Part shown: positions 1 to 8,348 of the stretch, one piece after another
Position numbering within the stretch: position 1 is the stretch's first letter
Layout of the letters: every line of letters starts with the position of its first letter
From: Candidatus Thorarchaeota archaeon
Lineage (GTDB): Archaea > Asgardarchaeota > Thorarchaeia > Thorarchaeales > Thorarchaeaceae
Assembly (NCBI GenBank): GCA_016840385.1
Contig: JAEOSL010000021.1
Location: 1-36,992, forward strand
Direction: 5' to 3'
Length of the DNA: 36,992 nt
The notes under the pieces: generated by a model
What the model was told of the DNA's origin: nothing
Seen by the model: only the letters and a program-made list of their open reading frames with translations
Database searches by the model: none
Translations under genes and position numbers: made by a program

Positions 1-160
1 CACGAATATCAACATCGGAGGTATATGGAGGTACTTCGACTCCGGGATCAAGATTGACTACAGTCACACTTGTTTCAGAGGCGATAAGCCATTTTTCGAG
101 GGAGGCTGTGAGAAGTGATTTTCCAGAACCAGCAGTCCCAACCATGAACATAAAGAACAT
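1..160 (-). CDS. GPN-loop GTPase (XAB1/Npa3-like), 5' part only
   Basis: This is the N-terminal end of a P-loop GTPase running off the left edge. The reverse strand reads MFFMFMVGTAGSGKS, followed by NLDPGVEVPPY and SDVDIR. The Walker A GTAGSGKS near the start and the following NLDPG segment are hallmarks of GPN-loop GTPases, which in eukaryotes help assemble and import RNA polymerase II and in archaea act as dimers. The GPN motif itself lies outside the window. Three in-frame ATG codons occur in the first six positions. The frame stays open further upstream but without a convincing start, so 160 is chosen. It is divergent from the regulator beginning at 324. Confidence 0.75.
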   Translation of the reverse strand, partial: MFFMFMVGTAGSGKSLLTASLEKWLIASETSVTVVNLDPGVEVPPYTSDVDIR

Positions 161-323
161 CTTAAAACCGAGATGAGGTTGTACAATGACATTTTGAGTT
201 CTTCGGTATTGACCATATTTTATGCAATAATCTACAAATTTACTTGAGAGATTTCGACAACTGACGAATATTTTTTGATTCGATGTGACAAATCTTATGT
301 GTCAAATGGTAAATTTATGTTGT

Positions 324-1067
324 ATGGAACTCAGTGAATCGCTTCAAAGACTTGCTGAAGCAATGGCAGGTGAAATTTGTCTTGCAGAGAATGACCCAGG
401 GGCAGTAATGCGTCGTTGGCGAGAGCATTTCCAAATATCTCAAAAACATCTTGCAAAACATCTCAGTGTATCACCATCTGTTATTAGTGATTATGAAAGT
501 GGTAGAAGAAAATCACCCCGTGTTGACACAATCAGACGTTTTGTAGAAGGTTTGATTGAGATGGATGCAGTGAATGGCGGTAGAGTTGTTATGGCTCTTG
601 AGAAACTTGTTGCTCCTGAGATTGCGTCCGATGCCATTCTCGATAGTCGAGAATTTAGAGTGCCAATTCCTGCTAAGCTTCTAGTAGATAGATTGGATTG
701 TAAGGTTCTTACACATAGTAGCTTGTTAGATCGGGATGTCTATGGGTACACTGCGCTTGACAGTGTAAAAGCGATAGTATCTTTGACTCCACAACAGCTC
801 CTAAGATTATATGGTGGAACTACTCAAAGGATAGCAATATTAACGAATGTTTCAACTGGACGGTCTCCTATGGTTGCAATAAAAGCAAGTCAAATTGGTA
901 CCTCAGTAGCTGTCAAACCTGCAGCAGTAATATTACAAGGTGTAAAAGAATTAGACCCTCTTGCGGTTAAAATCGCTGATAGCATTCATATTCCTTTATG
1001 TGTATCAGCATTCAAGTCTGCAGAGAGTTTGGTAAAGAAATTGAGGTCGTTCGAGCCAACAATGTAG
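324..1067 (+). CDS. XRE-family transcriptional regulator with conserved archaeal C-terminal domain
   Basis: The predicted protein has 247 residues from the ATG at 324. GTG 285 and ATG 297 are also in frame, but the extension they add is Cys-rich and unlike a normal N-terminus. Residues about 26-80 form a classic XRE/Cro helix-turn-helix, with the segments RRWREHFQISQKHLAKHLSV and SPSVISDYESGRRKSP. The second half (GYTALDSVKAI, LYGGTTQRIAILTNVSTGR, KPAAVILQGV) is a domain I associate with archaeal regulators of this type; its ligand is unknown. The HD gene follows after 24 bases, so the two are probably co-transcribed. Regulatory role is inferred from the fold only. Confidence 0.8.
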   Translation: MELSESLQRLAEAMAGEICLAENDPGAVMRRWREHFQISQKHLAKHLSVSPSVISDYESGRRKSPRVDTIRRFVEGLIEMDAVNGGRVVMALEKLVAPEIASDAILDSREFRVPIPAKLLVDRLDCKVLTHSSLLDRDVYGYTALDSVKAIVSLTPQQLLRLYGGTTQRIAILTNVSTGRSPMVAIKASQIGTSVAVKPAAVILQGVKELDPLAVKIADSIHIPLCVSAFKSAESLVKKLRSFEPTM

Positions 1068-1091
1068 AGGTGGTATATCCTGAAATTCGAT

Positions 1092-2375
1092 ATGGAAATT
1101 AATTGTCCGATTCATGGCTTCATCGGTTTGACAGAGATTGAAGCGAAGATTATCAATTCTGAACCCTATCAGAGGTTACGAAGAATTAAGCAATTATCTG
1201 GTGCTCACTTTGTTTATCCAACTGCTGAACACACTCGCTTTGGACATTGTATTGGGGTTATGTTTGTAGCTGGACTCCTTGGTAAGCGATTACTTGGCCG
1301 AATAAAACTTGGAGATGACGTATTACAAGAAGTACGACTTGCGGGCTTGCTTCACGATATCGGACATGGTCCTTTTAGTCATGTTTTCGAGGAGTGTCTT
1401 GTTGAACGTCGCGGTTTGAATCATGAAGATGTCACAGAATGGATAATACGTGATAGTATAGTTGGCGATTTGCTTGAGGATGGTGGAGTTTCTAAGAATC
1501 GGATTGCAGACTTGGTTAGAGGTCGTCGAACAACAAAAACTGATAGTGTTGTGAGTGGAATAGTTGCTGGACAAGTAGATGCAGATAAAATGGATTATCT
1601 AATTCGTGATTCATTTTATTGTGGTGTGAACTATGGATTGGTGGATATTCATCGTTTAATCAACAGTATAGAAATTGATAAGAATCTGGAATTACAATTT
1701 GATCTCGCTGCAAGAGGAGCTCTTGAAGCTTTTTTGGTTGCCAGATATGAGATGTTCCTTAATGTATACTATCACAAAACAGTGCGTAGTGTTGAAGTAA
1801 TGCTCATCCAATTGATTAATGCAGCTGATAACGTGCTGAATCTTACGAAATTTGAAACACCAGAAGAATTTCTTGCTTTGGATGATATGTCTCTTGTATC
1901 TAGAATAAGAAGAATCAACCCTGATGAATCTGATGATGCTAAAGAAGCAGCTAGAATAATGAACTTGCTTGATTCACGTGTGCTATATAAATCCGCATTT
2001 GAAAAAGTGCTTCATACTGGAGATAGATTCGTTTCAAAAATTCTAACGAAGAAAAAAGTCCGTGAAAGTATTAAAGATGAAATAGCAGAGATTGCCAAAG
2101 TTCCTGCAAATGAGGTTATTGTAGATGTTCCAACTCTGCCATCTATTCCGTTTAATCCGCATCAACTGGATCCAATGGAAATTAGCATTTTCGAAGTTGT
2201 CGAGGGTAAGAGAATACCTCGAAAATTGTCAGATTATTCGAATATTGCACAAATGATGAAAGTGTATCTAGATGTGATTCGAGTTTATACTTTTGACCGC
2301 CATCGAGCCAAGGTTGGTCGTGCAGCAAGGGAGATATTCCAAGAAATACCAGATGCAGCACAAATCCATATGTAG
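1092..2375 (+). CDS. HD-domain phosphohydrolase, dNTPase/SAMHD1-like
   Basis: This 427-residue protein starts with MEINCPIHGFIGLTEIEAKI and PYQRLRRIKQLSGAHFVYP, the usual opening of the dGTPase/SAMHD1-type HD family. Metal ligands can be seen: TRFGHCIGV (first His), LLHDIGHGPFSH (His-Asp pair, near residue 88) and GQVDADKMDYLIRDS (late Asp, near 165). Family members hydrolyse dNTPs or other nucleotide phosphates; the substrate here cannot be read from sequence. The C-terminal third is less conserved. It follows the XRE regulator closely and is convergent with herA, with only 11 bases between the two stop codons. Confidence 0.85.
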   Translation: MEINCPIHGFIGLTEIEAKIINSEPYQRLRRIKQLSGAHFVYPTAEHTRFGHCIGVMFVAGLLGKRLLGRIKLGDDVLQEVRLAGLLHDIGHGPFSHVFEECLVERRGLNHEDVTEWIIRDSIVGDLLEDGGVSKNRIADLVRGRRTTKTDSVVSGIVAGQVDADKMDYLIRDSFYCGVNYGLVDIHRLINSIEIDKNLELQFDLAARGALEAFLVARYEMFLNVYYHKTVRSVEVMLIQLINAADNVLNLTKFETPEEFLALDDMSLVSRIRRINPDESDDAKEAARIMNLLDSRVLYKSAFEKVLHTGDRFVSKILTKKKVRESIKDEIAEIAKVPANEVIVDVPTLPSIPFNPHQLDPMEISIFEVVEGKRIPRKLSDYSNIAQMMKVYLDVIRVYTFDRHRAKVGRAAREIFQEIPDAAQIHM

Positions 2376-2386
2376 AATTTACTGAT

Positions 2387-3901
2387 TCATCGCTCGCCTT
2401 TCTTAATTGCCTCTGACAGAGAAATGTTAATTCCGTGGGGTTCGAAATGTCGTTTACGAATCTTAACAAATGTTGGAACAGATACGGTTTCACCGACGAA
2501 TAGTGCTTCACCAACTTCAAGAGTCGTTATGGTATCTAAAGATGCACGATCTATTCCTTCACTTGACCGCCCGATATGGTCAAGGTCATATGGATTAGTA
2601 CATCGAAAGATTGCCTGATTGCTACATTGACTCAACACTGTCGTAGACAGTTTGACTGGTCTCTGTGAAATTAAACAGAGAAGCGCATGGAATTTACGTC
2701 CCTCCCTTGCAATTGTTTCTATCATGGATTTTGGAAGAGCAAGTTCGGCCCGACTTTCTGGACAAAATTGATGCGCCTCCTCCAACACGAGAAGAAATGG
2801 AGGAATTTTACCCTGACGGCGAAGATAAAGGAGCTCCCCTACTAAATGTGACACTACTATTTGCTTCTTCTTCAAACTAATGAAATCGCTAAGGTCGATT
2901 AAGGTAACTTTCCCAGGTCTGACAATATTTTTCATGTGTGGTACAGCTTCTTTACCAAACAAGCCTGTGTCATCAAGATTGATTAACCAGCCTACTAGTG
3001 CCTCTCGTGTATTTTTATTGATGGTTTCATCATCTTTAACATAAGAAATCAATTCTGTAAGAGTATATCCTTCCTTGAATTTCTTACGCATATCTGAGAT
3101 TGAACGTCGTAGGTCTCTTTTTTGTACTGCGCTCATCCCAGCAACAAAGGCACCAAATGATTGTGCAGATAAGCCTTGAACAGGGATTTGGATGTGACTT
3201 CCGCGTATGTGTTCTATCTCAAAAGATGCTTCAGGTTGATTCAAATCCTTATTCTGAATTTTTTTGAGGTATGTATATTCACCATGTACATCTACAACAA
3301 TGACTGCAATTCGTCCTTGTTCACTTGTTCTAGATAGCAATTCTTCTAATAACACTGATACAAAATAGGATTTACCTGCACCACTCATTGCTAGAATTGC
3401 AAGGTGTTTAGAAAGAAGTCTGTCAATTGACGGTCTGAACTCAAGCGATGAATGGGCTAGTTGACCTAGTTGAAGGCCCTCTGTATTATCAAGCTTGAGA
3501 AAATCAGATAGTAAATCTGTATCAGTTCTACGGACAACTGCACCTGGAGAAACAGTCGTAAATGGACGAACAGTTCTTCCGTTTATCCAAAATCCCAGTA
3601 CTCTTGTTTCCGCCACTGAATACTGCCAACGATCTGTCGGAAAAAGTGCTCTTAACGGTTCGCCACGTGATTGATATTCTCTAACTGCTTCTGCTTGCTG
3701 ATAATAACGATTTGTCCTTACAATCTCTTGAACCCTAGCAACCACCGTGCCAAACTCAGTAACAACAGATACGAATTCCCCACGTCGAACATTAATTTCT
3801 TGAGGGTTTCCCTCCATCACAAAAGAGAACTGCATTACACTTGGTCCATGATTCATACAAATAACGGTTCCAAGTCGAGCTAATGGATCGTTTTCAGACA
3901 T
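2387..3901 (-). CDS. herA: HerA-type DNA translocase ATPase
   Basis: This 504-residue protein has a HAS-barrel-like N-terminus (to about residue 150) and a RecA-fold motor. Walker A is MSGAGKS at 172-178. Walker B is LLVLEEAHQ at about 370-378, followed by SQRPVKLSTTVLSQCSNQ, the HerA signature. HerA forms hexameric rings that drive DNA-end resection with the NurA nuclease, usually together with Mre11-Rad50. The ATG at 3901 is preceded by a strong GGAGGT that overlaps the 3' end of nurA, and the genes are 3 bases apart, so translation is probably coupled. It is the last gene of pyrG-nurA-herA. Confidence 0.92.
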   Translation of the reverse strand: MSENDPLARLGTVICMNHGPSVMQFSFVMEGNPQEINVRRGEFVSVVTEFGTVVARVQEIVRTNRYYQQAEAVREYQSRGEPLRALFPTDRWQYSVAETRVLGFWINGRTVRPFTTVSPGAVVRRTDTDLLSDFLKLDNTEGLQLGQLAHSSLEFRPSIDRLLSKHLAILAMSGAGKSYFVSVLLEELLSRTSEQGRIAVIVVDVHGEYTYLKKIQNKDLNQPEASFEIEHIRGSHIQIPVQGLSAQSFGAFVAGMSAVQKRDLRRSISDMRKKFKEGYTLTELISYVKDDETINKNTREALVGWLINLDDTGLFGKEAVPHMKNIVRPGKVTLIDLSDFISLKKKQIVVSHLVGELLYLRRQGKIPPFLLVLEEAHQFCPESRAELALPKSMIETIAREGRKFHALLCLISQRPVKLSTTVLSQCSNQAIFRCTNPYDLDHIGRSSEGIDRASLDTITTLEVGEALFVGETVSVPTFVKIRKRHFEPHGINISLSEAIKKGER

Positions 3902-3904
3902 TAT

Positions 3905-5068
3905 TTAACCTCCAAAAGGATTTCTTGATCTTCGTTTTTCTAGTGTTGAGTATGTAAGGCCGGATAATGCCATTAACCGGTCGATGATTAAGCTAGTATC
4001 ATTATTCCCAATTTTTGCTCTTGCATCAGCTTCTACAATTGGGGTGGGTAATCCATATTCGGGGTGTTGATATGATAGTGGTAGTACTGCTGATAACACC
4101 TTGTTGAGTTGCTTAATGCCTTCTACTCCGTCCGATTTGGTCAAGATTTCAATTCTCAGTGGTAAATCATCACGTGCAGTCTTTAGATAAGTGACCCAAA
4201 TCGATGATGCCCAATCAGTCAAATCAGAATTTGCGGAGTTTGTACTCTGGAGAATTTCAGTAGAATATTTGAAAGCAAATGTCCTTTCACCCTCCTCTAG
4301 AAACGTAGATAACAAGTCGCAATCTCTTGTAATTTTAAGTAGCCAACGGTAATCAATCCCCTGCATCATCTCAAAGAAGGAGGGGTTTCTAAGGATGTGG
4401 GGTAGCATTTCACTCATGGTTTTTACTACTCGCAAAGAGCGACTATCTTTGATGATTCCCACTAGAACTGTCTTCTTTTTCACCGACTTGAGGTATAATT
4501 GCCGATACAACGCCAGTACCTCTTGGAATTTTTCATGAGCTAGCGAACCAGTTGGAGGTCGATCCCGAGGATGATAAAATAAGCTACCATCAACGAGGAT
4601 TATATCACTGTGATATTTATCCAGCGCTCCGATTGTTACGCGAAGCTCTTCAGCAATTCGTTCTAATGATGCGAGTTGATCTAATTCAGGACCAGGTAAA
4701 GAGAGCATGATGGGAGTTACTTTTGGTTCAGGAAATGCATCAGGGTAAAATTCTACATTTGGTCCTTCTTCAGGCCCAAAATGAAATAATACTGCAATTG
4801 CACGTGTAAATACTAAATCCATAGACCTGAAACGCTTTCTAACCAAACCACCATCAATTCCAACAATTCTTAATCCTGAAAGATTCGTTGGTTCAATTTT
4901 TGTAGTGAATGATGTTTCCAATGCATCAGCAGCAATTGCTGGGAATCGACCAATATCAATTAAATCCTTGATTTTGGTCATGACTGCGCCAAAACGGTTT
5001 TTTGTATCCTCGATTCGCTCTAGTTCTTCAACTAACAACACGAGCATTCTATCAAGGTTCTTATCCAC
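3905..5068 (-). CDS. nurA: NurA 5'-3' DNA nuclease
   Basis: This 387-residue protein has the RNase H-like NurA fold. IVGIDGG carries the first metal-binding Asp (D72), DIILVDGSL a second acidic site (D160), and VGIIKDSRS and the C-terminal YQHPEYGLPTPIVEADARA follow as in the family. NurA resects DNA ends when docked on HerA, whose gene follows directly. Translation starts at GTG 5068, eight bases inside the 3' end of pyrG, with AGGAG six bases upstream, so the start is well supported. Overlap and spacing indicate one transcript with pyrG and herA. Confidence 0.9.
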   Translation of the reverse strand: MDKNLDRMLVLLVEELERIEDTKNRFGAVMTKIKDLIDIGRFPAIAADALETSFTTKIEPTNLSGLRIVGIDGGLVRKRFRSMDLVFTRAIAVLFHFGPEEGPNVEFYPDAFPEPKVTPIMLSLPGPELDQLASLERIAEELRVTIGALDKYHSDIILVDGSLFYHPRDRPPTGSLAHEKFQEVLALYRQLYLKSVKKKTVLVGIIKDSRSLRVVKTMSEMLPHILRNPSFFEMMQGIDYRWLLKITRDCDLLSTFLEEGERTFAFKYSTEILQSTNSANSDLTDWASSIWVTYLKTARDDLPLRIEILTKSDGVEGIKQLNKVLSAVLPLSYQHPEYGLPTPIVEADARAKIGNNDTSLIIDRLMALSGLTYSTLEKRRSRNPFGG

Positions 5069-6743
5069 TAGTTTCTCCTCTTCTATTATATTCCATCGCC
5101 GCCCTTAATAACCCAAGATAAATTGGGTGCGGTTTGCCAGGTTGTGATTTGAATTCAGGATGATATTGAACCCCGATCCAAAAAGGATGATTCTTGAGTT
5201 CAATTGCATTGATAATAGTTCTATCATCATTATGTGCACACACAATCATTCCATGTTCTTCCATCTTACTGATATATCGCTCTATGAGATGATAGCGATG
5301 TCTGAATCTCTCACGGACTTCAGTTGTTTCATATATTCTATGGAGATGTGTATCTTCAGATATTATCACCTGATGGCCGCCAAGACGCATGGTTCCGCCT
5401 TTATCTTCTGTAATTTTTTGGTCATCCATAAGGTCGATGACCGGATATAAACTGGTAGAATCGACCTCAGTAGTATGGGCACCATCCCATCCCATTATCT
5501 TTCGAGCGTATGCAATCACTCCTAGCTGAGCACCATAACAAATTCCAAGAAACGGGATTTTTGAATTGAGAGTTACTGCTGCTGCATTTATCATTCCAGT
5601 AACACCACGACCTCCAAATCCAGGTGTGAGTAGAACACCATCTACATCATTGAGGTCCTGAATGATGCACTCTTCATCACAGTGTTCCTCTGTTTCAATC
5701 CATTTGATTTCAACCTTAACACCACACTTAGCTGCAGCATGCGCCAAAGCTTCATTGATGCTTTTATATGAATCACTGAGCATGGTATATTTTCCAGGCA
5801 TTGCAATTCTAATAATTTTTGATGGTTCTTGAAAAGAATCTACTATTGCTTGCCAAGATGTAGTATCAGCGGTACGTGCTTCCATACCTAGATGTTCAAC
5901 AATGGCAGCTCCCAAACCCTGTTTTTCGAATGCCAAGGGAAGTTGGTAGATTACAGGAATGTCAGGATTTGAAATGATTCTTTCTTGTGGTAAGTTACAG
6001 AATAGTGCAATTTTTTTCTCTGCTGCATCAGTCAATTCGAGTTCTGCTCTACAGATTATGATATCAGGTTGAAGGCCTAAACCTTGGAGTGTACGAACAC
6101 TATGTTGTGTAGGTTTTGTTTTGAATTCACCAACTGATGTCATGTAAGGTACTAATGTGACATGGACAAAAGCTACCTTGTCTCGGCCAATCTCACGAGC
6201 TAACTGACGTACCGCTTCCAAGAAAGGCATTGCTTCAATATCCCCTACAGTGCCTCCGATTTCTACGAGTAATACATTGGGCGCGGGTTCTTGTTTTACA
6301 ACATTCCAGATTCTTTGTTTTATTCTATCAGTTACATGGGGAATAATCTGCACGGTTTTACCGAGGAAGGTCCCCTTACGCTCACCAAGAATAACAGATG
6401 TATAGATTTGTCCAGACGTTATGTTTTGTGATGGATGAGCCTCTATCCCAGTAAATCGTTCATAGGTTCCAAAGTCGAGATCGATTTCGGATATGTTGAA
6501 TTCAAAGTCATTCACTGGTTTGAATGTCCAAGTTCGATCAGTTACAAATATTTCGCCATGTTCAATTGGATTTAACGTTCCGGGATCTATATTCAGATAC
6601 GGATCAATCTTCATAATACGAATGGTATATCCACGAAACTGGAATAATTTAGCAATGGCTGCGGTTGTTACCCCTTTTCCAATTCCAGAGAGGACTCCTC
6701 CAGTCACGAAAACAAATCGAGTCTTGGCATCTTCTGATGTCAT
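5061..6743 (-). CDS. pyrG: CTP synthase with an insertion in the synthetase active-site region
   Basis: CTP synthase makes CTP from UTP, ATP and glutamine. The 560-residue protein has the amidoligase P-loop (TGGVLSGIGKG), MKIDPYLNIDPGTLNP, HGEIFVTD and LLVEIGGTVGDIE. The C-terminal glutaminase has nucleophile C402 in GICYGAQ and HPEF for the His-Glu pair. Unusually, about 14 residues (RTWTFKPVNDFEFN, 70-83) are inserted after FVTD, and the motif usually reading GAETDLDLGHYERF is ISEIDLDFGTYERF, so its conserved His is Thr. It is first in an operon with nurA and herA. GAGGTG five bases before the ATG supports the start. Activity is likely but altered regulation or substrate handling is possible. 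Confidence 0.93.
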   Translation of the reverse strand: MTSEDAKTRFVFVTGGVLSGIGKGVTTAAIAKLFQFRGYTIRIMKIDPYLNIDPGTLNPIEHGEIFVTDRTWTFKPVNDFEFNISEIDLDFGTYERFTGIEAHPSQNITSGQIYTSVILGERKGTFLGKTVQIIPHVTDRIKQRIWNVVKQEPAPNVLLVEIGGTVGDIEAMPFLEAVRQLAREIGRDKVAFVHVTLVPYMTSVGEFKTKPTQHSVRTLQGLGLQPDIIICRAELELTDAAEKKIALFCNLPQERIISNPDIPVIYQLPLAFEKQGLGAAIVEHLGMEARTADTTSWQAIVDSFQEPSKIIRIAMPGKYTMLSDSYKSINEALAHAAAKCGVKVEIKWIETEEHCDEECIIQDLNDVDGVLLTPGFGGRGVTGMINAAAVTLNSKIPFLGICYGAQLGVIAYARKIMGWDGAHTTEVDSTSLYPVIDLMDDQKITEDKGGTMRLGGHQVIISEDTHLHRIYETTEVRERFRHRYHLIERYISKMEEHGMIVCAHNDDRTIINAIELKNHPFWIGVQYHPEFKSQPGKPHPIYLGLLRAAMEYNRRGETSG

Positions 6744-6833
6744 AATAACACCTCATTTGTAAAAGATGAGTTATATTATTCAATACTATGGCCGCAAAAA
6801 TTGCACTTCGTATAAACTAATCGTATGTGGCGC

Positions 6834-7415
6834 CTATGATAACGGCTGAGTCATTACGGTGGCCCTCATTGCATCATGAAATAGTATTTGGAACGCTTCA
6901 AGAACATTATGACCACTTCGTGCAACACTCTTGATTACGGGAACAGAAGATGGAAGATTAAGATGTTTCCTTAACCGCTCTTCATCTATTGCATTGGGAA
7001 GATCTTGCTTGTTAAGACAAACCACTATTGGAAGGGGTCGTTCTTCATCAGAAACGATAGAAATTAGCTCTTTCCAACTAGCTAGATTTTCATTTAGAAG
7101 ATGTTCTTGAGAATCAGCCACAAACACTATTCCATCTGAACCAACAAGGACAACTTCTCGTGTTGATCGATAGAAATCTTGACCAGTAGCAGACCAGATG
7201 TGTGCATTGATTGTCCAACTATCTCCTAGCGCAAATGGGATTGTCCCAAAATCACAGAACATCGTTCGCCCTACAGTGTTTTCTATTGATGTCAGCTTGT
7301 CCGCAAAGTCCAAACTTGAAAATAACCATTGAATTGAGGTCGTTTTGCCACTCATTGCAGGTCCAAAAAATACTATTTTCACTCCGACGGTACGAGTTCC
7401 GTAATCAATTATCAA
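6834..7415 (-). CDS. MglA/Arf-like small GTPase with atypical G3 motif
   Basis: This 193-residue protein is a single small-GTPase domain. G1 is FFGPAMSGKTT (about residues 17-27). Switch I resembles MglA (NTVGRTMFCDFG). G3 is WSATGQDFYRSTRE, and G4 is NKQDLPN. GSDGIVFVADSQ is typical of bacterial MglA and archaeal relatives. The usual Asp of the DxxGQ motif is Ser here, so nucleotide hydrolysis may differ. The start is TTG 7415, with AGGAGTGA upstream overlapping the previous stop. It ends the cluster Roadblock x2 - unknown - GTPase. MglA-type GTPases act with Roadblock proteins in polarity and motility; the role in archaea is open. Confidence 0.85.
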   Translation of the reverse strand: MIIDYGTRTVGVKIVFFGPAMSGKTTSIQWLFSSLDFADKLTSIENTVGRTMFCDFGTIPFALGDSWTINAHIWSATGQDFYRSTREVVLVGSDGIVFVADSQEHLLNENLASWKELISIVSDEERPLPIVVCLNKQDLPNAIDEERLRKHLNLPSSVPVIKSVARSGHNVLEAFQILFHDAMRATVMTQPLS

Positions 7416-7427
7416 CTGAAATCACTC

Positions 7428-8348
7428 CTAACTGCCCCACATACTATCGACCCAAGCTCCAAGACCTGATAATGTTCCAAGTTTCACACAATCCGAGAAA
7501 TCTTCATGCCATTCAGCATGAATGAATTTGATCAAGCCCATTAATTCGCCTCCATTCCATCCAATCGCTTCGTAAAGATTCCGTTCTGTAAGAACTGTAG
7601 ACGCCCCTAACTCTCGCGCTAAGCGGATTCGAGAGAGTAAAGTTACTGCCCTTCTTGCAGCATGAACAAAGCTGTTGATTTCTTCCTTGAACATGTCTTG
7701 AGTAAGTTTTTCTGCCTCATCATCCAACATTAGAACCGCATTAACAATACCATCTGAAACCTCTACGCCGCGTAAAGATTTTCGGAGAAGTCTTCTGATT
7801 CGCTCTAGTGATTGCTTTTTACGGGTAAGAATCATGCTGACAATTTTGTCTTCTACATCTAGAGCATCAGTATGTCCGTTAATTAATGAAAAACTCATTT
7901 CGGAAGGGGATTCTAACGTGAGTATGCCACAGGTTATAGATTTCTGTAACATATGGGTTGTAACTTCTTGAAGTGCATCTTTATCGGATTGCATTCCAAA
8001 AACACTGCCACTTAGGGGGATTCCTACAATCCAACCTGTGAATCTATTAATCCGTTCAAGTGCTAGTTTAAGATTTGACGTTAGACAACAGGTAATAGTT
8101 CTTGTTACTTCGTAATCGTGCTTTTCTTCTTCCCATACAGAGAGAATTTCGCTCTCAGAGGTGAAATCACGCCAAAAAACTAACTTGTGTCGATGAGGAC
8201 AAAGTAGAGTTAAACTTTCGACCATATCATCCACTAATTCATAATCCTCTCCAGTAACAAGAATTGGTATTCTATTTAAGATTGAATTTAATAAGAGTGG
8301 AAATTTCTCATTCATAAGCTCAATCATTCGTAGTATGGAATAAGTCAT
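7428..8348 (-). CDS. Unrecognised protein between Roadblock and GTPase genes
   Basis: I do not recognise this 306-residue protein. The start is placed at ATG 8348 because its ATGA overlaps the stop of the preceding Roadblock gene; the open frame upstream to 8531 runs antiphase through that gene. The N-terminal half (RIPILVTGEDYELVDDMVES, LVFWRDF) looks like an alternating alpha/beta domain resembling a nucleotide-binding fold but without a Walker A. The C-terminal half is helical and charged (IVSMILTRKKQSLERIRRLL). Translational coupling and position suggest it works with the Roadblock protein and GTPase, perhaps as an effector or GAP-like partner; this is inference. Confidence 0.8.
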   Translation of the reverse strand: MTYSILRMIELMNEKFPLLLNSILNRIPILVTGEDYELVDDMVESLTLLCPHRHKLVFWRDFTSESEILSVWEEEKHDYEVTRTITCCLTSNLKLALERINRFTGWIVGIPLSGSVFGMQSDKDALQEVTTHMLQKSITCGILTLESPSEMSFSLINGHTDALDVEDKIVSMILTRKKQSLERIRRLLRKSLRGVEVSDGIVNAVLMLDDEAEKLTQDMFKEEINSFVHAARRAVTLLSRIRLARELGASTVLTERNLYEAIGWNGGELMGLIKFIHAEWHEDFSDCVKLGTLSGLGAWVDSMWGS

